DNA from: Pseudomonas atagonensis
Lineage (GTDB): Bacteria > Pseudomonadota > Gammaproteobacteria > Pseudomonadales > Pseudomonadaceae
Direction: 5' to 3'
NCBI RefSeq assembly: GCF_011369485.1
Contig: NZ_VXCA01000017.1
Location: 172,532 to 236,531, forward strand
Length of the DNA stretch: 64,000 nt
In this document: positions 51,246-60,595 of the stretch, piece by piece
Layout: each line of letters opens with the position of its first letter
How positions within the stretch are numbered: the stretch's first letter is position 1
Translations under genes and position numbers: made by a program
Notes under the pieces: generated by a model
What the model was told of the DNA's origin: nothing
Databases searched by the model: none
What the model saw: the letters and a program-made list of their open reading frames with translations, nothing else

Positions 51246-51898
51246 CATGCCTCCAACACCTTCGGCAACTGCCATCCGAAATGCACCGACAACAACCGCA
51301 ACAACAAACACGCAGCCCCCGCCAGCAACGCCGCCGCCACCGGCGAAACGCCCAGCCTGCGGCCGATGATCAACACCGCCGCACCGACAAACGCCGAACT
51401 CGCATACAAATCCGCCTGCAACACCACCGGCACCCGCGCCAGCACAATGTCACGCAGCACCCCGCCGCCGACACCCGTGATCGTGCCCATCAGCATCGCC
51501 ACGAACGGCGTGATCCCGAAGTTCAGCGCCTTCTGCGCCCCGGCCACGGCAAACAACGCCAGCCCCGCCGCATCCAGCACAATCAACGTCGACCCGGACC
51601 AGCCCAGCACCTGCTCATGGAAGACAAATGCCAGCCCCCCCATGAAAAACGCCAGCGCCGGATAGCGCCAATCGGCCACGGCATTGGGTGGCGTGGCGCC
51701 GATCAGCAGATCACGGGTAACCCCGCCACCGAGGGCGACAATGAAGGCAATCACCATCACCCCGAGCAGATCGAGCTGAGCCCGCATCGCCGCAATCGCA
51801 CCCTCAACGGCAAACACCGTCGTGCCGACCAGGTCGGCCACCAGCACAATCCGCTCAACCCTGGACTTGCGCCCCGCCGGCGCTATTGCGTGACGCAA
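51245..51898 (-). CDS. TRIC-type cation channel family protein (YadS-like)
   Basis: This inner-membrane protein of 217 residues has seven hydrophobic segments arranged as two repeats, each holding the glycine-rich signature: VALGGGVTRDLL in the first and TGVGGGVLRDIV in the second. This is the UPF0126/TRIC family of trimeric potassium-type channels. The start at 51898 overlaps the end of the small lipoprotein gene by 16 bases, so the two are probably co-transcribed. The physiological role is not established. Confidence 0.88.
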   Translation of the reverse strand: MRHAIAPAGRKSRVERIVLVADLVGTTVFAVEGAIAAMRAQLDLLGVMVIAFIVALGGGVTRDLLIGATPPNAVADWRYPALAFFMGGLAFVFHEQVLGWSGSTLIVLDAAGLALFAVAGAQKALNFGITPFVAMLMGTITGVGGGVLRDIVLARVPVVLQADLYASSAFVGAAVLIIGRRLGVSPVAAALLAGAACLLLRLLSVHFGWQLPKVLEA

Positions 51899-52104
51899 CG
51901 GGTCGTCGTGATGTGGCGAGTGACCTGCCCGTCGACGTACATATCACCGGCGACCTCAGTGTTCTCAAGGACCTGACAAGTACGTTCGGGTGGCGGAGGT
52001 GGCGCAGCAGGCGGAGGCGGCGGCGGACTGGCACACCCGCCCAACAACACCACACCCAACGCCAGAGACAACGGCAAACACACGCGTTTCCCAAGAATAT
52101 TCAT
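51883..52104 (-). CDS. small proline-rich lipoprotein
   Basis: This is a predicted lipoprotein of 73 residues. A signal peptide (MNILGKRVCLPLSLALGVVL) ends in the lipobox LLGG-C. A striking run of prolines and alanines (PPPPPPAAPPPPP) follows, which could span part of the cell wall, then about 35 residues with two cysteines (RTCQVLEN and TTRCVTQ) that may form a disulfide. The start at 52104 is taken because the signal peptide begins there. The function is unknown. Confidence 0.72.
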   Translation of the reverse strand: MNILGKRVCLPLSLALGVVLLGGCASPPPPPPAAPPPPPERTCQVLENTEVAGDMYVDGQVTRHITTTRCVTQ

Positions 52105-52478
52105 AGGACGACCCGCGAAAAATGAAAGACAAACTTCCGCAACCCAACCAGCCACAGAAGACCTGACCACTCATTCTTTATAGCCGACGCCCCCGCAATC
52201 GCCAGCGAACCCGCGAATTGCCACCAGACTGGCTGTCGATTTTGCGTGCGGTTCAAAGAACTCCGGGAGCCAGACAATCACAAAGAGAAGTGAGCACATC
52301 TGACAGAAGTCGGTCGGCTGTCAGGCCGCCTTCGGGAGCAAGCCCCCTCCCACAGTTTGAGCCAGGGCACCAGCCAGAGACCGGTCGGCTGTCAGGCCGC
52401 CATCGCACACGAGAAAATGACTACACCCCGACCGCGGCGCATGCCGCCCCACTCACCATCGGCCAGCCCAGTCACCAC
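52105..52478. repeat. intergenic region with 20-bp direct repeats and a single REP
   Basis: This 374-bp gap has no convincing gene. CGGTCGGCTGTCAGGCCGCC occurs exactly at 52311-52330 and 52382-52401 (period 71). A single REP-type arm with the variant core GGGAGCAAGCCCCCTCCCAC lies at about 52334-52353, directly after the first repeat. The same REP variant forms a full pair at 54439-54525. Confidence 0.7.
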
Positions 52479-52736
52479 CTATACCAAGTCTTCCCCCCGC
52501 ACAGACCGCAACGAATTACTCTCCAACTCATACCGCAACTCGTCAATCAAACCCTCAACCGATTCAGGCGTACGCAGCGAATCGAGCTTCAACCCACTGA
52601 TCACCAGATCCACTTGCCCCGACACCGGGTGATAAAGCTTCACCGTCAGCGAATGATCACCATCCACCAGACACTCACAAGCCAGCGGCGAAAAACTGCG
52701 CTCAAGCTGCGCGCGCAACTGTGCCAGATTCATCAT
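52479..52736 (-). CDS. DUF1652 domain protein
   Basis: This small cytoplasmic protein of 85 residues has the Pseudomonas-type DUF1652 pattern: LRAQLERSFSPLACECLVDG, KLYHPVSGQVDLVISGL and ELIDELRYELES-like ending. Start 52736 (MMNLAQLR) has AAAGGAA nine bases upstream. The frame is open for 30 further codons that do not match the family. No function is known. It lies head-to-tail after the PAS-LuxR gene with a 133-bp gap. Confidence 0.75.
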   Translation of the reverse strand: MMNLAQLRAQLERSFSPLACECLVDGDHSLTVKLYHPVSGQVDLVISGLKLDSLRTPESVEGLIDELRYELESNSLRSVRGEDLV

Positions 52737-52869
52737 TCGGGCCGTTCCTTTAGCTACTTCGAAGGGACGCGACACGCGAAAAAAACTCGTATCGCACGCC
52801 AACAGACTAAGAATCACCCCGTCCACTCAAAACCCCCATTTGCACCTTGTGAACTAGTGCATTTGCACC

Positions 52870-54366
52870 TTAGCGCTGCCCTTTGGGCCGCCAGTCCCCG
52901 GAAAACAAACCACGCTCACGGGCCCATACAATCGCCTCACTGCGACTGTGCACATCGAGCTTGGAATACACCGTCGCCACATGATTGCGCACCGTGTTCG
53001 GCGCCAGTTTCAGCCGCGCAGCGATCTCCTTGTCCGCCAGCCCTTCGCAGATCAGCCCCAGCACGTCACGCTCGCGCGCCGTCAGATCGGTGAACGACAC
53101 GCTCGGCAACTGTGGCGAGTTGACCTTCTTCACGTTGGCCAGCTTTTCAATCAGCGTACGGCTGAACCAGGAGGCATCCTTCATCACCTCCTCAATCGCC
53201 GCTACCAGCTCTAGCTCAGTACGCTTGCGCTCGGTGATGTCCATCAGCACCAGCAAATAACACGGCACATTTTCGATGTTGACCGTGTCGGCCGACACCG
53301 CGCACTCCAGCAACTCCGCGTGTTTCTTGCGCACCCGCACATCGACGCGATCCACTCGCCCGGCCTTTTCCAGCGCCGTCAGCAACCGCGAACGCGTGGC
53401 ACTGTCGTCGATAAAGTCCAATTGCACCACGGTTTTACCGACCACATCGTCGCTGTCGTAACTGAGGGTATCGAGGAACGCCTGATTGACGTCGATCACC
53501 CGTTGCTCGGCGGCGCTGCAGATCAAAATCGGCACAGGGGTCAGGCGAAACGCCTTGGCAAAGCGCTCCTCGCTCTGACGCAAGGCCACTTCGGCCTTGT
53601 GCCGCAGCTCCATGTCGACGAAGGAAAACAGCATGCAATCCTCGTCGTTGAGCACCAGCGGCTGGCCGGCGACGATCACTTGTTTGCTGCCGCCATCGGG
53701 CAGGCGCAACTCGGCCTGCATCTGCGGAATGGTGGCGACATCGCGCAGGCGTTGAATCGCCAGATCCTTGTGTTCGGCCTGTTCGAGAATATCGATTTCA
53801 TAGGCCGAGGTGCCGATCACCTGGTCGCGGGTATAGCCGGTCATCTCGAGAAACCCCGGATTGACCTTGATGTAACGCAAGTCGCTGAGCCGGCAAATCA
53901 CTGCCGGCGCCGGGTTGGCATTAAAGGTTTTTTCGAAACGCTGCTCGGCGTTGGCCCAATCGGTGACGTCGCTCATGATCAGCACCAGCGACTCGGGCTG
54001 CCCTTCGCGGTCGGTCAGCACCATGCTGCGCACGCTGTGAACCCACACACGCTCGGGATCATCCGCCGCGCACAGCTCGATCAGCACATCGCTGAACACT
54101 TCGCAGCGGGCGACGCGGCTGATCGGATAGTTCTCTGCCGGCACCAGGTGATTGTTACGGTAACGCAGGGCGAAGCGCTTGGCATATTCGTCAGCGTTGG
54201 TACCCAGCTCACCGATCCGGCTGACGCCGTGCATGGCCAACGCCGCTTCGTTGGCCCAGAGGATGCTCTGATCGAGTTCCAGCAGAATCACGCCGTCGGA
54301 CAAACCGGCAATGATCTGCTGCAACTGGCGACGATTGGTTTCGCGGGTCAGGACTTCCTGGCTCAT
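52870..54366 (-). CDS. three-PAS LuxR-type transcriptional regulator
   Basis: This cytoplasmic regulator of 498 residues has three PAS domains (about 12-135, 150-265 and 275-400) and a C-terminal LuxR/GerE helix-turn-helix (FTDLTARERDVLGLICEGLADKEIAARL, followed by NTVRNHVATVYSKLDVHSRSEA). PAS domains sense small molecules, redox state or light, but no diagnostic cofactor residue was recognised. Start 54366 (MSQEVLTRE) has GGAG six bases upstream. It has no kinase domain, so it acts as a one-component system. Targets are unknown. Confidence 0.88.
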   Translation of the reverse strand: MSQEVLTRETNRRQLQQIIAGLSDGVILLELDQSILWANEAALAMHGVSRIGELGTNADEYAKRFALRYRNNHLVPAENYPISRVARCEVFSDVLIELCAADDPERVWVHSVRSMVLTDREGQPESLVLIMSDVTDWANAEQRFEKTFNANPAPAVICRLSDLRYIKVNPGFLEMTGYTRDQVIGTSAYEIDILEQAEHKDLAIQRLRDVATIPQMQAELRLPDGGSKQVIVAGQPLVLNDEDCMLFSFVDMELRHKAEVALRQSEERFAKAFRLTPVPILICSAAEQRVIDVNQAFLDTLSYDSDDVVGKTVVQLDFIDDSATRSRLLTALEKAGRVDRVDVRVRKKHAELLECAVSADTVNIENVPCYLLVLMDITERKRTELELVAAIEEVMKDASWFSRTLIEKLANVKKVNSPQLPSVSFTDLTARERDVLGLICEGLADKEIAARLKLAPNTVRNHVATVYSKLDVHSRSEAIVWARERGLFSGDWRPKGQR

Positions 54367-54438
54367 TGGATCTCCACAGTGATGCGCCCATGTGAAGATT
54401 ACGACCGCAGCCACTTGTGATCGTGCCAATTCCATCCA

Positions 54439-54525
54439 GTGGGAGGGGGCTTGCTCCCGAATAGGTGTGTCATTCAACAATGATGAAAATTGATCCACCG
54501 CCTTCGGGAGCAAGCCCCCTCCCAC
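54439..54525. repeat. REP inverted pair, variant core
   Basis: The arms 54439-54461 and 54503-54525 are exact inverse complements of 23 bases with the variant core GGGAGCAAGCCCCCTCCCAC. The spacer is 41 bases. The element lies between two minus-strand genes. Confidence 0.9.
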
Positions 54526-54531
54526 AATGGA

Positions 54532-55425
54532 TCAGTGGTGACTGGCGGACTCCACCAGTTCACGCAGGGTGTCGAGGAACAGTTTGAGGACAGGAGAGGC
54601 GTCGTCGGCCCGATAAGTGGCGTAAAGCGGCACTTCCGGTAGCGCCGGGGTGAGTTTTCGAAACACCAGCCCCGCCGGCGCCAGTTGCTCGATTGAAGCA
54701 GGCAGCAACGCCACGCCAAACCCGGCGCGCACCAGGCTAAGCAAGGTCTGCACCTCGATCACCTGCTGACGGATCTGTGGGGTGAAGCCGGCCTGAATAC
54801 AGCATTGATAGAGAAAATTGGCGAATCGCGACTGCTTCAGTTCCAGCGCGACAAACGGCTCCTGCGCCAGGTCCGCCGGGGCCAATACCTCGCGGCTGGC
54901 CAACGGATGATCCGCCGGCATCACCACGTGTATCGGCTCGTAGATCAGCAATTCATTGCGCAACTGCGGATCGTCGTAGCCCACGCGAAACACGCAGGCA
55001 TCAATGCGCTTTTCCTTCAACGCCTTGACCTGCGCCGCCGGGGTCATTTCGTGCAGGCGCCAGGTGACTTGCGGATAGCGCTCGCGGAAGAGGTGCAAGG
55101 CTCTCGGCAGCACGCCCACCATCACCGAACTGATCATGCCGATTTCCAGTTCGCCGAGTTGCCCGCGCCCGGTCTGGCGGGTCAGATCCAGCGCCCGCTC
55201 GAGTTGTTCGAAGACCAGCGGCGCCTGCTCCTTGAGCATCTGCCCCGCCGCTGTCAGCTCCACCCGATGATGACTGCGCTCAAACAACGGCGTACCGAGT
55301 TCTTCCTCCAGCAAACGGATCTGCTGGCTCAGCGGCGGCTGGCAAATGTGCAAGCGCTCGGCGGCGCGACCGAAGTGCAACTCATCGGCCAGTGCCATGA
55401 AGTAACGCAACAGGCGCAAGTCCAT
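54532..55425 (-). CDS. LysR-family regulator (CatR/BenM-like group)
   Basis: This LysR regulator of 297 residues has an N-terminal winged helix (LRYFMALADELHFGRAAERL, ICQPPLSQQIRLLEEELG) and a substrate-binding domain. ELHFGRAAERLHICQPPLSQQI is characteristic of the subgroup that controls aromatic-compound degradation (CatR, BenM, CbnR). The gene directly follows the molybdenum hydroxylase genes on the same strand, so it may be part of their operon. ATG 55425 is used; a GTG at 55431, adjacent to the previous stop codon, is also possible. Confidence 0.85.
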   Translation of the reverse strand: MDLRLLRYFMALADELHFGRAAERLHICQPPLSQQIRLLEEELGTPLFERSHHRVELTAAGQMLKEQAPLVFEQLERALDLTRQTGRGQLGELEIGMISSVMVGVLPRALHLFRERYPQVTWRLHEMTPAAQVKALKEKRIDACVFRVGYDDPQLRNELLIYEPIHVVMPADHPLASREVLAPADLAQEPFVALELKQSRFANFLYQCCIQAGFTPQIRQQVIEVQTLLSLVRAGFGVALLPASIEQLAPAGLVFRKLTPALPEVPLYATYRADDASPVLKLFLDTLRELVESASHH

Positions 55426-55431
55426 GGCCAC

Positions 55432-57645
55432 TTACCCGAGGTTCAACGGTGTCGAGCGCTGACGCACGCCGGTCAGCGCAAACAACGCGTTGGCAATCGC
55501 TGGCACCACCGACGGACTGCCCAACTCACCGACGCCGCCAGGTTTGCCCGGTTCGCCATCGAGCACGACGATGTCCGTTGCCGGCATATCGGACATGCGC
55601 GTCACGCGGTAGTCGTGGAAGTTGCTCTGCACCACCCGGCCCTGTTTGATGTCGAGCCGGTCAAACAACGCATGACCCAAGCCCCACATCAGGCCGCCAT
55701 AGATCTGCTCCTCGACGCCACCCGGCGACACCGCCAGACCGCAATCGACCACGCACGTAAGTTTCTCGACGGTGGCTTTGCCATTCACCGTCGCCACCCG
55801 CGCGACCACGGCGATAAAACTGGTGTAACCCTGATTCGTCGCCATCCCCAGCGCCGTACCCGGTGGCAACGGTTTGCCCCATCCAGCGCGTTCGGCCGCC
55901 TGCTTGAGCACCGCCACATGCCGTGGCCGCTCCTGCATGTTGGCCAAGCGAAAGGCCAACGGATCGGCCCCTGCCGCGTGGGCCAGTTCGTCCATGAAGC
56001 TTTCCACGGCGAATACATTCGGGATGAAGCTCACCGAGCGATACCAGCCGCTGGGTACAGCGCTTTCGTGCTTGACCCAGTTGAGCTCAAGATGCGGCGG
56101 ACGATAGGCGAAGTCCCACGCGGTGATCGCTTCGGTGGTGCTGTAATCCATGTGATCCGGGCGCTCGAAGTAACCCGGCTCCCACTGCTCTGGCGAGGCC
56201 GGCGACACCGCGTGCAGTTGCAGCGCACTGAGTTTGCCTTGCGCATCCAGCGCACCTTTGACCCGATGCAAAGTGGCCGGGTGATTGAACAGCGCGTGCA
56301 TTTCATCTTCGCGGCTGTTGAGCAGCTTCACCGGCACACTGGTTTGCTGTGCCAGATACGCCACTTCGAACAACCAGTATTTGGCCTCGCGCGCACCAAA
56401 GCTGCCGCCGGAGACCAACTCGTGAATGGTGACGTTGGCCTTGTCGATGCCGCACACAGTTTGCGCCGCTTCCAGCGCCGACGACGGCACCTGCACACCG
56501 CCCCAATAGGTGATTGCCTTGTCCTTGACCTGCGCGGTGATGCAGATCGGCTCCAGCGGGTTCTGCACCTTGTACGGCATGGTGTAATCGGCTTCGATCA
56601 GCTTCGCCGCGCCGGGCCACTGTGCCGCGACATCGCCGTGGGTCATGGCTTTAACGGCTTGCGCCTCGGGATCGCCGATGGCCTTGGCCTGGGCGTTGAA
56701 CAGTTGCTCACTGTCGAAACCGGCCAGCGGCGAATCGCTCCACTGGATCTGCAGCACCTTGCGCCCCTGCTGCGCCGCCCAGAACGTGTCCGCCAACACG
56801 GCGACACCCTCCAGATTGCCGCCCAGTACATCGGGACGGCCCGGAACCGCGATCACCTTGCGCACACCCGGCACCTGCAACGCGGCCGCCGAATCCAGCG
56901 CGACAACCCTGGCGCCTACCACTGGCGCGCGTTGAATCACCGCGACCAGCATGTCCGGCAATTGCACGTCGATGCTGTACTTGAAGCGTCCGCAGACCTT
57001 GGCTGCCGCATCGCGTTTGTGGCGCAGTTTGCCGATGTACTTGAACTGCGCCGGATCTTTCAGCGTGACCTTTGCCGGGGCCGGCAGGTGCGCGGCGACA
57101 GCGACCAGTTCGCCGTAACCGAGGCTGCGCTTGCTCGAGACGTGCACGACCCGACCTTCCTCGGTGGTGCAACTGTCAGGGCTGACTTTCCACTGTTTGG
57201 CGGCTGCGCTGATCAACAACGCCCGCGCCGTCGCGCCGGCCATGCGCAAGCGCTCGTATTCCAGCGAAACACTGGTGCTGCCGCCGGTGGAGAAGACTTT
57301 CCAGATCGGGTGAATGTAGGTGTCGAAAAACGGGTCTTCCGGAGTGATGACCTGCACGGTCATCGGGTTGACGTCCAGCTCCTCGGCCACGCACGCGGCC
57401 AGCGCCGTTTGCGTACCGGTGCCGGAATCGTGCTTGTGCACCACCAGTTTGACGGTGCCGTCGGAGAAGATCCGCACCCAGGCGTTGGGCTCGAATTCAG
57501 TGGCCGACGCCGGGGCTTTCGGGTCTGTCGCGGCGCTGCCGGAAGGCAGGTACAGGGCAATCGCCAGGCCTGAAACGATGGTTGCAGCCTGTTTGAGAAA
57601 TACCCGTCGTGACGGTTCGATCAGGGTGTCGTCGAGCAGGCTCAT
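55432..57645 (-). CDS. molybdopterin-binding subunit of a xanthine-dehydrogenase-family enzyme (IorB-like)
   Basis: This is the large molybdenum cofactor subunit of an aldehyde oxidase / isoquinoline 1-oxidoreductase type enzyme, 737 residues. A twin-arginine signal (PSRRVFLKQA, Arg13-Arg14) followed by a hydrophobic stretch shows Tat export to the periplasm together with the small subunit. Cofactor motifs include GGSFGARE and the C-terminal GGVGELGSPSVVPAIANAL with the catalytic Glu. AAGGAGG precedes the start at 57645. There is no FAD subunit and no fused cytochrome, so electrons probably pass to a separate cytochrome. Likely substrates are an N-heteroaromatic or an aromatic aldehyde. Confidence 0.9.
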   Translation of the reverse strand: MSLLDDTLIEPSRRVFLKQAATIVSGLAIALYLPSGSAATDPKAPASATEFEPNAWVRIFSDGTVKLVVHKHDSGTGTQTALAACVAEELDVNPMTVQVITPEDPFFDTYIHPIWKVFSTGGSTSVSLEYERLRMAGATARALLISAAAKQWKVSPDSCTTEEGRVVHVSSKRSLGYGELVAVAAHLPAPAKVTLKDPAQFKYIGKLRHKRDAAAKVCGRFKYSIDVQLPDMLVAVIQRAPVVGARVVALDSAAALQVPGVRKVIAVPGRPDVLGGNLEGVAVLADTFWAAQQGRKVLQIQWSDSPLAGFDSEQLFNAQAKAIGDPEAQAVKAMTHGDVAAQWPGAAKLIEADYTMPYKVQNPLEPICITAQVKDKAITYWGGVQVPSSALEAAQTVCGIDKANVTIHELVSGGSFGAREAKYWLFEVAYLAQQTSVPVKLLNSREDEMHALFNHPATLHRVKGALDAQGKLSALQLHAVSPASPEQWEPGYFERPDHMDYSTTEAITAWDFAYRPPHLELNWVKHESAVPSGWYRSVSFIPNVFAVESFMDELAHAAGADPLAFRLANMQERPRHVAVLKQAAERAGWGKPLPPGTALGMATNQGYTSFIAVVARVATVNGKATVEKLTCVVDCGLAVSPGGVEEQIYGGLMWGLGHALFDRLDIKQGRVVQSNFHDYRVTRMSDMPATDIVVLDGEPGKPGGVGELGSPSVVPAIANALFALTGVRQRSTPLNLG

Positions 57646-58109
57646 CACGCCTCCTTCGGCGTGTTCGCCGCACGTTTTATCGCTTTGTTGATGCGTCCGT
57701 AAGTGCCGCAGCGGCAAATATTTCCGGACATCGCGTTGCTGATCGAATCGTCAGTCACGGCGGCGCCGGTGTTGAGCAGCGCGGCAGCGGACATGATCTG
57801 CCCGGATTGACAGTAGCCGCATTGCGGCACATCTTCGGCGACCCAGGCCAGTTGCAGCGGATGGTTTTCGCTCGGCGACAGGCCTTCGATGGTGGTGATG
57901 CTGTGGCCCGCGACGGCGGCCAGCGGCAACTGGCAGGAACGCACCGCGACACCGTTCAGATGCACGGTGCAGGCACCGCACAGGCCCATGCCGCAGCCGA
58001 ACTTGGTGCCGGTGAGTTTCAGTTGATCACGCAGTACCCACAACAAGGGCATGGAGGAGGACGCTTCATCCAGCTCGCGTCGTTCACCGTTAACCGTGAA
58101 TGCAATCAT
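57645..58109 (-). CDS. 2Fe-2S subunit of the molybdenum hydroxylase (IorA-like)
   Basis: This electron-transfer subunit of 154 residues has two 2Fe-2S clusters. The plant-ferredoxin type site has Cys39, Cys44, Cys47 and Cys59 ([17 protein letters not shown]). The helical-domain site has Cys97, Cys100, Cys132 and Cys134 (QCGYCQSG and ICRCGTY). It has no signal peptide and is expected to be carried across the membrane with the Tat-signal subunit. Stop and next start overlap (TGATG), which couples their synthesis. Confidence 0.93.
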   Translation of the reverse strand: MIAFTVNGERRELDEASSSMPLLWVLRDQLKLTGTKFGCGMGLCGACTVHLNGVAVRSCQLPLAAVAGHSITTIEGLSPSENHPLQLAWVAEDVPQCGYCQSGQIMSAAALLNTGAAVTDDSISNAMSGNICRCGTYGRINKAIKRAANTPKEA

Positions 58110-58227
58110 TGTCAGGCTCCAAAAGAGCGGCCCGTCTTTGTGCGGGCCTGGTGACCGATTATTGGAAACCATGGCAATCGATGGCCAGCGACGATTTCTG
58201 CCAACCGGTGTAAGCAGGACTAACAAC

Positions 58228-59175
58228 ATGTACAAGCGATACCCGTCGGTGCAGTCCATGAGCGCGTTTATCCACGCGGCGCGCAGCGGCAGTTTTTCCA
58301 GCGCCGCGCGCAAGCTCGATCTGACCCACAGCGCGATCAGCCAGCAGATCCGCGCACTGGAAGATTTCATCGGCCAGCCGCTGTTCGTGCGTGAAGGCGG
58401 CGGCAGCAATCTGACCGATGCCGGGCAGTTGTTTGCCAGCGTGTTGTCGGATGGTCTGGCGCAGATTGACCGGGCGCTGTCCTCGGTGAAAAACCGCTGC
58501 GTGGCGCAACGCCTGACGCTGGACGTGGACAGCGAACTGGCACAGAGCTGGCTCAACCCGCGCCTGCCCGAACTGCTCGACGGCCTGCCGGATTACGAGG
58601 TGACGCTGCTGTCGATGCCGCGCAGTGATCGCAGCACGTTCGAGCGCGTCGATCTGGCGTTGCGTTACGGCTATGGCGATTGGGATGACTGCGAGATGAC
58701 GCAGATTTGCGGGGATCGAGTGTTGGCGGTGGCCTCGCCTGCGTTGCTGGAACGGCATGGCTTGCAGTTGCCGTTGAGCCCGGCGCAGATTCTTGAATTG
58801 CCGTTATTGGGGTACACGCGGCGGTCGTGGATTCCGTGGCTGGACGCGGCCGGAATGCCGCCAGTGGAACCGCCGGCGCGGGTGATTTTCGATAATGCGG
58901 CGAATCTGATTGCGGCGGCGGAGGCCGGTGTCGGTGCAGGACTGGTGCGTGGTTTGTTGGCCGCCGATGCGTTGCGCAGCGGGCGGCTGGTGGCGTTGAA
59001 CGAGGCGCAGATTGCGGCGCATTACAATCTCTACGCGGTGTGGCCGCATGGGCAGGCTGAGCGGGTGGCGCCAGTGGTTGATGCGGTTCGTAAGTTGGTT
59101 TTGCGTACGCTTGAGAATGCTGCCCTCACCCTAGCCCTCTCCCGGGGGGAGAGGGGACCGAATGGGAAATATTGA
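58228..59175 (+). CDS. LysR-family regulator with a repeat-encoded C-terminus
   Basis: This LysR regulator (315 residues as annotated, GcvA/AmpR-like subgroup) has an N-terminal winged helix ([37 protein letters not shown]) and a substrate-binding domain. It is divergent from the molybdenum hydroxylase genes and precedes the amidohydrolase-ubiD-ubiX genes, so it is the best candidate regulator of either. The last 16 residues ([16 protein letters not shown]) are encoded by a MITE-like repeat, so the native stop was probably lost or lay close to residue 299. AGGA precedes the start at 58228. Confidence 0.88.
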   Translation: MYKRYPSVQSMSAFIHAARSGSFSSAARKLDLTHSAISQQIRALEDFIGQPLFVREGGGSNLTDAGQLFASVLSDGLAQIDRALSSVKNRCVAQRLTLDVDSELAQSWLNPRLPELLDGLPDYEVTLLSMPRSDRSTFERVDLALRYGYGDWDDCEMTQICGDRVLAVASPALLERHGLQLPLSPAQILELPLLGYTRRSWIPWLDAAGMPPVEPPARVIFDNAANLIAAAEAGVGAGLVRGLLAADALRSGRLVALNEAQIAAHYNLYAVWPHGQAERVAPVVDAVRKLVLRTLENAALTLALSRGERGPNGKY

Positions 59176-59429
59176 CGAACTACGCCGACGTGAAAGTCTT
59201 GCTGTGAATCCATAATCGACAAGGTTTTTCAGGTCGATGCATAGCGTAAGACACCTCGGTCGACCCCCTCTCCCTCCGGGAGAGGGGACCGAATGGGGAA
59301 TATTGACGAACTACGCCGACGTGAAAGTCTTGCTGTGAATCCATAATCGACAAGGTTTTTCAGGTCGATGCATAGCGTAAGACACCTCGGTCGGCCCCCT
59401 CTCCCTCCGGGAGAGGGCTGGGGTGAGGG
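59123..59429. repeat. MITE-like palindromic element, copy 2, with internal tandem duplication
   Basis: The ends CCCTCACCCTAGCCCTCTCC and GGAGAGGGCTGGGGTGAGGG are inverse as in copy 1 at 48537-48715. The interior unit is present twice with a 131-base period (GAGGGGACCG at 59151 and 59282) and runs in the opposite direction to copy 1. The element begins inside the LysR reading frame. The remaining gap to 59661 holds no gene. Confidence 0.88.
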
Positions 59430-59661
59430 CAAGGCTCTTGATCCAAAGCCCATATCCCAGAAGTATCACCACCCCACCCAATTAATATTGTACGAACCCT
59501 CCCCCGCCTTCCAATACTCGCCTCAAGCAACCACCCACCCGGGCCGGATGCGAACAGGCGAGGGAATGCGCGAGTGATGCGCATAGAAATGGCCGATTGC
59601 CCGGGACGTGGATGCTGAGAGCCGCAAGGCTCCCTTCCCCGCTATCAGGAGATCGACTTCA

Positions 59662-60591
59662 ATGATCATCGATATCAGTTGCTATCCCACCGATCTGGTG
59701 GACCTCGCCTGGAGGCATGACGGTGACCCGTTCACCGGCGAGCGTCTGCTGGAGATGATGGATGGCCCGTACATGGTCAACGGCAAGCCTCGCCGCATCG
59801 ACAAAGCCTTCATCCAGCCGCCCCAGGGCAACACCATTTACACCTGGACCGACGGCGAACTGTCGGGCCGCGAATCCATCGACGCGTACATGGCCTACAC
59901 CCTGAAAATGGTGCAGACCTACCCCGACCGCTTCATCGGCTGCTTCGTCTACAACCCGCGCTGCGGCGTGGAAAACGGCGTCGAAGCGATCGAACGCTAC
60001 GTCAAGGAACACGGCTTCGGCATGGTGCAGATGCAAGCCAACATGCACGCCTACCGGCCCGACCGCGCACTGGACTGGGTGCGCCCGTGCTTCGAGAAAT
60101 GTGCCGAGCTGGGCATCCCGGTCAAGCTGCACACCGGCGACGGGCCGTACAGCATCCCGTCGGAATGGGTGCCGATGATCAAGGAATTCCCCAACGTCAA
60201 TTTCATCATGGCTCACTTCGGCGTGCAGACCGGCGGCGTCTACGTGTTCGAACCGATGCAATGGGCAATGGAACTGCCCAACGTCTATTGCGAATCGGGC
60301 TGGTGCCTGCAATCGCGGATCGTCGAGTTCGCCAAGGTGCTGCCGACGCACAAGATCCTCTTCGGCACCGACACCCCGCCGAACGAACCGGGCATGTGGC
60401 TGCGCCTGCTCGAAGTGCTCTGCCACGAACCGCCACAAGGCCTGAACCTCGACGAGGACACCCTCGAAGATTATTTGGGCAACAACACCGCACGGATGAT
60501 CGGCCTCGAACCGACACCGCCGCCGCGTTCCGTTTCCGAAGCAGAGGCGCAACTCAAGCGTCCCGTCACCACTCAACTGGCCAGGAGCTGA
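59662..60591 (+). CDS. ACMSD-like amidohydrolase without the HxH metal motif
   Basis: This 309-residue protein has the amidohydrolase-2 (ACMSD / gamma-resorcylate decarboxylase) TIM-barrel pattern. Three of the usual metal-site regions are kept (KLHTGDGP, MAHFGVQTGG, FGTDTPPNEPG), but the N-terminal HxH is replaced by S6-C7-Y8 (MIIDISCYP). Its neighbour, clearly a paralogue, keeps HLH at the same place. It may therefore be a non-catalytic partner, a differently metallated enzyme, or a decaying duplicate. CAGGAG precedes the start at 59662, and the paralogue starts four bases after its stop. Confidence 0.82.
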   Translation: MIIDISCYPTDLVDLAWRHDGDPFTGERLLEMMDGPYMVNGKPRRIDKAFIQPPQGNTIYTWTDGELSGRESIDAYMAYTLKMVQTYPDRFIGCFVYNPRCGVENGVEAIERYVKEHGFGMVQMQANMHAYRPDRALDWVRPCFEKCAELGIPVKLHTGDGPYSIPSEWVPMIKEFPNVNFIMAHFGVQTGGVYVFEPMQWAMELPNVYCESGWCLQSRIVEFAKVLPTHKILFGTDTPPNEPGMWLRLLEVLCHEPPQGLNLDEDTLEDYLGNNTARMIGLEPTPPPRSVSEAEAQLKRPVTTQLARS

Positions 60592-60595
60592 ACCG

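Noticed and set aside
54805..57573. 922-codon plus-strand frame opposite the LysR and molybdenum-subunit genes
   Set aside because: Arg/His/Gln-rich shadow; the minus-strand products carry all expected motifs.
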